DNA of 40,407 nucleotides, from positions 1 through 40,407 of the forward strand of contig JAFLST010000025.1 of assembly GCA_022510815.1 (NCBI GenBank), written 5' to 3'. Shown here piece after piece: positions 36,379-40,407 of the stretch (within the stretch, counting starts at the first letter, position 1; each line of letters begins with the position of its first letter). Position numbers and translations under genes: made by a program. The notes under the pieces are model-generated. The model saw only the letters and a program-made list of their open reading frames with translations, had not been told where the DNA came from and searched no databases. Source of the DNA: Christensenellaceae bacterium. Its GTDB lineage: Bacteria > Bacillota > Clostridia > Christensenellales > Aristaeellaceae.

Positions 36379-38049
36379 ATGAAGAAGTTGTTGAAAATCG
36401 CCTTGTCTCTCGCTCTGGCGCTGACGCTGCTGACGGGCTGCGGCTCGCAGGGCGGCGACACGCGGCCCGAAACCACCGCGACCCCCGAGGTCACTGAAGC
36501 TCCCATGGAAGAGCCGACGGAGGAGCCGGCCGCCGAAGTCGACGGCAAGTCCGTCAACATCGCCGTGACCAGCACACTCACATCCCTGAATCCGCTGCTG
36601 ATCGACGCGACGGAAATCGTCAAGTACGCGCTGTCCCTCGAGTTCCTGCCGCTGGTGGAGCTCAACGCCGATCTGGAGTTCGTGCCCCAGCTCGCCGAAT
36701 CCATCACCACCGAGGACAACCTGACCTTCACCATCAAGCTGCAGGATAACGCGGTCTGGTCCGACGGCGAACCCGTCACCGCTGAGGACGTGCTGTTCAC
36801 CTTCCTGCTCATCACCAGCCCTGAGGCGGGCATGGCCGTGCTGAACCAGTACCTCATCGCCGGCACCGACGACTATGGCATGATGCCCTCCGGCGCCACG
36901 GAGATCGAGGGCGTGCAGATCGTCGACGAAAAGACGATCAACGTCACCACCAAGTGGGAGACCGCCCTGTATACCTTTGAGAACAACTTCGGCCGCTACC
37001 TGTTCACGCTGCCCGAGCATGTGCTGGGTGAAGTGCCGCGGGATCAGCTTCTCACCTATGAGTGGTTCGACAAGCCCGACATCATCTCCGGCCCTTATTT
37101 CATTCAGGAGGCCGATCTGAATCACTATGTCCACTATGCCGCCAATGAGAACTATTTCCTCGGCGTGCCGAAGATCAAGTATCTGAACCTGAACGTGGTC
37201 GCTCCCTCCCAGTTCCTTGCGGGCCTGCAGTCCGGCGAGATCGACCTGATCCAGCAGACCATGGGCTCCGTCCCGCTGGAGGACTACGACGCCATCCGGG
37301 CGTTGCAGGGCGTGGAGGCCGTCATGGGCACTCCCGTCACCAACGAGTCCATCTTCATCAATGTGGAGAACGTGCCGGATAAGCGCATCCGTCAGGCCCT
37401 GCTCTACGGCATCAACCGTCAGATGATCCTCGAGAACCTGATCAACGGCAACGGCGAGATCGTCGACGCGTTCCTCTGCTCCGGCTCGCCCTTCTACAGC
37501 GCCGAGCTGGGCGTGACCGCCTATGACCCCGAGAAGGCCGCCGCCCTGATCGCCGAAGCCGCCGCGGACGGCGCGGACACCTCCCTGGACTGGTACGTCA
37601 ACAGCAGCGAGAGCGCCTTCGTCAACGCGGTGCAGCTCATCGCCGCCACCTTTGAGAGCATCGGCTTGTCCATCACGCCCCACACCGTCGACCTGTCCAC
37701 CCTGATGACCGTCGCCGAGGAAGGCACCTTCGACGTGATGAGCGTCGAATACACCTACGCCCCGGTCGATCCCTATACCGACGTGGCGTGGCTGCTCTCT
37801 GCGGACGGCTGGACCCGCTACTACAACCCCGACCTTGACGAGCCCTTCCAGCTCACCCAGTCCACCACCGACCTGAACGCGTCCATCGAGGCGTACCTGA
37901 CCATCGACCGCGCGACCGTCGAGGACGTGCCGATGATTTCCGCCTACATCATCTCCACCATGGGCGCTGTCAGCAGCCGCCTCCAGAACGCGCATCCCGA
38001 CGTGTTCGGCACCTTCGTGAACGTGCACGAGTGGGACGTGGCAGAGTAA
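36379..38049 (+). CDS. peptide ABC transporter substrate-binding lipoprotein (SBP family 5)
   Basis: A 556-aa protein with lipoprotein signal ALALTLLTGC (lipid-anchored Cys near 21) and a Thr/Glu/Pro linker. The SBP_bac_5 domain has LTFTIKLQDNAVWSDGEPVTAEDV, the signature of DppA/OppA-type proteins, and INVENVPDKRIRQALLYGINRQMI. It captures peptides outside the membrane for the downstream transporter. AAGGAGG lies 10 nt before the ATG. Confidence 0.93.
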   Translation: MKKLLKIALSLALALTLLTGCGSQGGDTRPETTATPEVTEAPMEEPTEEPAAEVDGKSVNIAVTSTLTSLNPLLIDATEIVKYALSLEFLPLVELNADLEFVPQLAESITTEDNLTFTIKLQDNAVWSDGEPVTAEDVLFTFLLITSPEAGMAVLNQYLIAGTDDYGMMPSGATEIEGVQIVDEKTINVTTKWETALYTFENNFGRYLFTLPEHVLGEVPRDQLLTYEWFDKPDIISGPYFIQEADLNHYVHYAANENYFLGVPKIKYLNLNVVAPSQFLAGLQSGEIDLIQQTMGSVPLEDYDAIRALQGVEAVMGTPVTNESIFINVENVPDKRIRQALLYGINRQMILENLINGNGEIVDAFLCSGSPFYSAELGVTAYDPEKAAALIAEAAADGADTSLDWYVNSSESAFVNAVQLIAATFESIGLSITPHTVDLSTLMTVAEEGTFDVMSVEYTYAPVDPYTDVAWLLSADGWTRYYNPDLDEPFQLTQSTTDLNASIEAYLTIDRATVEDVPMISAYIISTMGAVSSRLQNAHPDVFGTFVNVHEWDVAE

Positions 38050-38166
38050 GGAACGACCAAGAACGGCGAGGGAGGCCGTCCGACCGACTAAGCCCGAGGA
38101 CAGCGAAGCTTCCGCAGGGCTGTAGCCAGCACGGCCTGAAAGGCTGGGTTGGCCGAGCAACGAAAG

Positions 38167-38214
38167 GCGGCGGCCCACCGCCGCGTGACTGTCCTCATGG
38201 GCAGTCTGGTTTTT
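38167..38214 (+). terminator. intra-operon hairpins with terminator tail
   Basis: GCGGCGG/CCGCCGC (38167-38184), then GACTGTCC/GGGCAGTC with one wobble (38187-38206) followed by TGGTTTTT. In the 230-nt gap after the binding-protein gene. It probably makes the binding protein more abundant than the ATPases through partial termination or 3'-end protection. Confidence 0.55.
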
Positions 38215-38279
38215 CAGCCGCAGTGCCCGGCTGGTCCTTGAGGCCGGTCGGGCTTCTCTCCTATTCTGCATGAAAGGCG

Positions 38280-39317
38280 ATGAGCGCGATGGCCGAAGCG
38301 CTGCTTGAGGTGAAGAACCTCGAGATATCCTTCTTTGCCGGCAAGCGGCAGACCCGCGCCACGGACGGCGTGAGCTTTACCGTGTACCCCGGCGAGATCG
38401 TATGTCTGGTGGGCGAATCAGGCTGCGGCAAGAGCGTCACGGCGCTTTCGGTGCTGGGGCTGCTGGCGCGGCAGGGCCGGGTCACGGGCGGGGATATCCG
38501 CTTTGGCGGCAGGAGCCTGCTGGGTCTCACGGAGAAGCAGCTCGACGAGGTGCGCGGCCGCGACATCGCCATGATCTTTCAGGACATCATGTACTCCCTG
38601 AACCCCGTGTTCACCATCGGCAGTCAGATGGTCGAGGGCGTGCGGCGGCATCTGGGGCTGAGCCGGGAGGACGCCATGAAGCGGGCCGTCTCCCTGCTGG
38701 AGAAGACGGGCATTCAGGACGCGACCGGCGCCATGCGCAAGTATCCGCATCAGCTCTCCGGCGGACAGCGGCAGCGGGTGATGATCGCCATGGCGCTTTC
38801 CTGCAGGCCCAAGCTGCTCATTGCCGACGAGCCGACCACAGCGCTGGACGTGACCATCCAGCTGCAGATCATGGAGCTGCTGCGCCGCCTGCGGGACGAG
38901 GAGGGCATGGCGATCCTGCTCATCACCCACGATATCGGCGTGGTGGCGGAGATGGCCGACCGGGTGGTGGTCATGTACGCGGGCCAGTGTGTGGAAGAAG
39001 CGAGCGTCGAGACGCTGCTGAGCCAGCCAAAGCACCCCTACACCCGGGCGCTCCTGCAGGCGGTGCCGGGGCTGCATGACAGCCGGGAGCGGCGGCTCTA
39101 TGCCATTCCGGGCACGGTGCCCGAGCGCTACGACGACCTGCCGGGCTGCCGGTTCGCGCCCCGGTGCACGCTGGCCGGTCAATGCGGTCAATGCCCTGCC
39201 TATGCGGAAGCGGCCCCCGGCCATTCGGTGCGCTGCATGATGCCGGAAGGGAGTCCCGAAGACACCACAAAAGCTGCGGGGCAGCCGACAACGGAAGGAG
39301 CGGTGAACGATGACTGA
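38280..39317 (+). CDS. peptide ABC transporter ATPase, DppD/OppD type
   Basis: A 345-aa protein: Walker A GESGCGKS near residue 45, Q-loop [12 protein letters not shown], signature LSGGQRQR, Walker [15 protein letters not shown]-loop LLITHDIG, and the C-terminal oligopeptide-transporter extension with Cys-rich [13 protein letters not shown], a 4Fe-4S-like motif of DppD/OppD. Starts at 38280 or 38289 are both possible. It overlaps the next gene by 8 nt. Confidence 0.93.
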   Translation: MSAMAEALLEVKNLEISFFAGKRQTRATDGVSFTVYPGEIVCLVGESGCGKSVTALSVLGLLARQGRVTGGDIRFGGRSLLGLTEKQLDEVRGRDIAMIFQDIMYSLNPVFTIGSQMVEGVRRHLGLSREDAMKRAVSLLEKTGIQDATGAMRKYPHQLSGGQRQRVMIAMALSCRPKLLIADEPTTALDVTIQLQIMELLRRLRDEEGMAILLITHDIGVVAEMADRVVVMYAGQCVEEASVETLLSQPKHPYTRALLQAVPGLHDSRERRLYAIPGTVPERYDDLPGCRFAPRCTLAGQCGQCPAYAEAAPGHSVRCMMPEGSPEDTTKAAGQPTTEGAVNDD

Positions 39318-40281
39318 TTCATCCATGCTCGAGCTGCGCGGCCTGAGCAAGTCCTTCCCCGTGCCTGACGGCCTGCTCCGCAAGAAATCCTTTCAGGCGG
39401 TGCGGGACGTGAACCTCACCGTCCGGCGGGGCGAGACCTTTGGCATCGTGGGCGAGTCCGGCTGCGGCAAGACGACCGTCGCCCGGCTCATCATGGGGCT
39501 GGAGAAGCCCACTGCCGGAGAGATCTGGTTCGAGGGGCAGCGCATTGACAGCCTGACCGAAGCCCAGCGCCGCCCGCTGCGCCCGAAGCTACAGATGGTC
39601 TTTCAGGACAGCGGCTCCAGCCTCAATCCTCGCAAGCGCATCGTCGACATTCTCGCCGAGCCGATGCTCTATCACAAGGTGGTTGGGCCCTCGCAGGTCG
39701 AAGCCCGTGTAGATGGTCTGATGGCGCAGGTGGGGCTGCCCGGCGAGCTGAAAAACCGCTATCCTCACGAGTTCTCCGGCGGGCAGCGGCAGCGCATCTG
39801 CATCGCCCGGGCGCTGTCCCTGAACCCCGATCTGCTGGTGCTCGACGAGCCCGTCTCCGCGCTGGATGTGTCCGTGCAGGCGCAGATTCTGAACCTGCTC
39901 AGGGACCTGCAGGCCGATCTGGGCCTGACCTATATCTTTATCGGCCACGGCCTTGGCGCGGTGCGCTATGTCAGCCGGAAAATCGCGGTGATGTACATGG
40001 GCCGCGTGGTCGAAGTGGGCGACGCGGACACGCTGTTCGATCACCCGGCGCATCCCTATACCCGGGCTCTGCTGGACGCCGCTCCCGTGGCGGATTACGC
40101 TCTCCGGGGCCGCCAGCGCGTGACGGTGTCCGGTGAGATCGGGCAGGAGACCCCCGCGGGCGGATGCTCCTTCCGGGGACGCTGCCCCTTTGCCACCCCG
40201 GCCTGCGAACGGGCTGGTATGACGCTGCAGCTCCTTTCCGACGGCCACTTGTCGGCATGCGCGGCAGGAGGTGACGCCTGA
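39310..40281 (+). CDS. peptide ABC transporter ATPase, DppF/OppF type
   Basis: A 323-aa protein, partner of the preceding ATPase: GESGCGKTTVARLIMGLEKP, MVFQDSGSSLNPRKR, FSGGQRQRICIARAL, LLVLDEPVSALDVS, and the C-terminal motif CSFRGRCPFATPACE. The stop codon TGA shares one base with the permease ATG, so the two are coupled. Confidence 0.93.
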   Translation: MTDSSMLELRGLSKSFPVPDGLLRKKSFQAVRDVNLTVRRGETFGIVGESGCGKTTVARLIMGLEKPTAGEIWFEGQRIDSLTEAQRRPLRPKLQMVFQDSGSSLNPRKRIVDILAEPMLYHKVVGPSQVEARVDGLMAQVGLPGELKNRYPHEFSGGQRQRICIARALSLNPDLLVLDEPVSALDVSVQAQILNLLRDLQADLGLTYIFIGHGLGAVRYVSRKIAVMYMGRVVEVGDADTLFDHPAHPYTRALLDAAPVADYALRGRQRVTVSGEIGQETPAGGCSFRGRCPFATPACERAGMTLQLLSDGHLSACAAGGDA

Positions 40282-40407
40282 TGGGCAAGTATATTCTCAA
40301 GAAGCTGCTGCTGGCGCTGCCTGTGCTGCTGGGCATCACCATCATCGACTATGCCATCATGTGCGCCGCGGGCAGCCCCATCGACATGCTCACCGGCCCC
40401 CGCATGA
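40281..40407 (+). CDS. peptide ABC transporter permease, N-terminus only
   Basis: The first 42 codons before the window ends: MGKYILKKLLLALPVLLGIT, then a helix and ASGP-like GSPIDMLTGPR. This is the usual start of DppB/OppB permeases, and the gene order supports it. Confidence 0.85.
   Translation, partial: MGKYILKKLLLALPVLLGITIIDYAIMCAAGSPIDMLTGPRM

Overview
The window looks like the chromosome of a GC-rich, endospore-forming member of the Clostridia, probably a gut or rumen anaerobe. The basis is a sporulation sigma factor (sigK), FabK-type enoyl-ACP reductase, AGGAGG-type ribosome binding sites, many rho-independent terminators, and glucuronate catabolism genes. The genus cannot be read from sequence alone. 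No rRNA, tRNA or CRISPR array was seen.

The main feature is a split sigK. Codons 1-109 lie at 13009-12683 (minus strand) and codons 110-230 plus the stop at 2912-2547 (minus strand). They are separated by 9,770 bp that carry a large serine recombinase, a 2,405-residue sortase-anchored surface protein made largely of Cna-B/Spy0128-like isopeptide repeats, and a 64-codon gene. This is the architecture of the skin elements of Bacillus subtilis and Clostridioides difficile, which are excised in the sporulating mother cell to rebuild sigK. The break falls at the same conserved Glu-Asn-Glu-Ile codons. Both junctions share AAATG, and joining the element ends gives an attP with perfect 8-bp arms around AAAT. 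The 64-codon gene has a good match to a sigma-E promoter upstream and is a candidate recombination directionality factor. A giant surface adhesin under a vegetative-type promoter is an unusual cargo for a sigK-intervening element.

Layout from left to right: kdgK-uxaC (glucuronate/KDG catabolism, minus; uxaC cut by the window edge); sigK 3' part with terminator; the skin-like element; sigK 5' part with a sporulation-type promoter. A decayed region follows (13.1-15.6 kb) with a PP2C phosphatase tail, fragments of a secreted protein, an FHA-like pseudogene and one intact membrane FHA protein. Next is a minus-strand unit of two DUF2975-like membrane proteins, an XRE regulator and a small membrane protein, preceded by three operator-like repeats two helical turns apart. 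Then come an AAA ATPase diverging from fabK-fabZ-MFS transporter, and uvrA. After uvrA lie a split YeeE/YedE sulfur-transport pair, a stand-alone FakA-like domain, an ECF sigma/anti-sigma pair with a large secreted protein, and polA (proofreading domain degenerate).

The right end holds a hairpin-chain repeat element, a frameshifted XRE gene, a 93-aa unknown gene and a MATE exporter. The last unit is a peptide-uptake operon: an M20 peptidase behind a Cys/Met-rich leader peptide with attenuator-like pairing, a lipoprotein binding protein, two ABC ATPases and the start of a permease.
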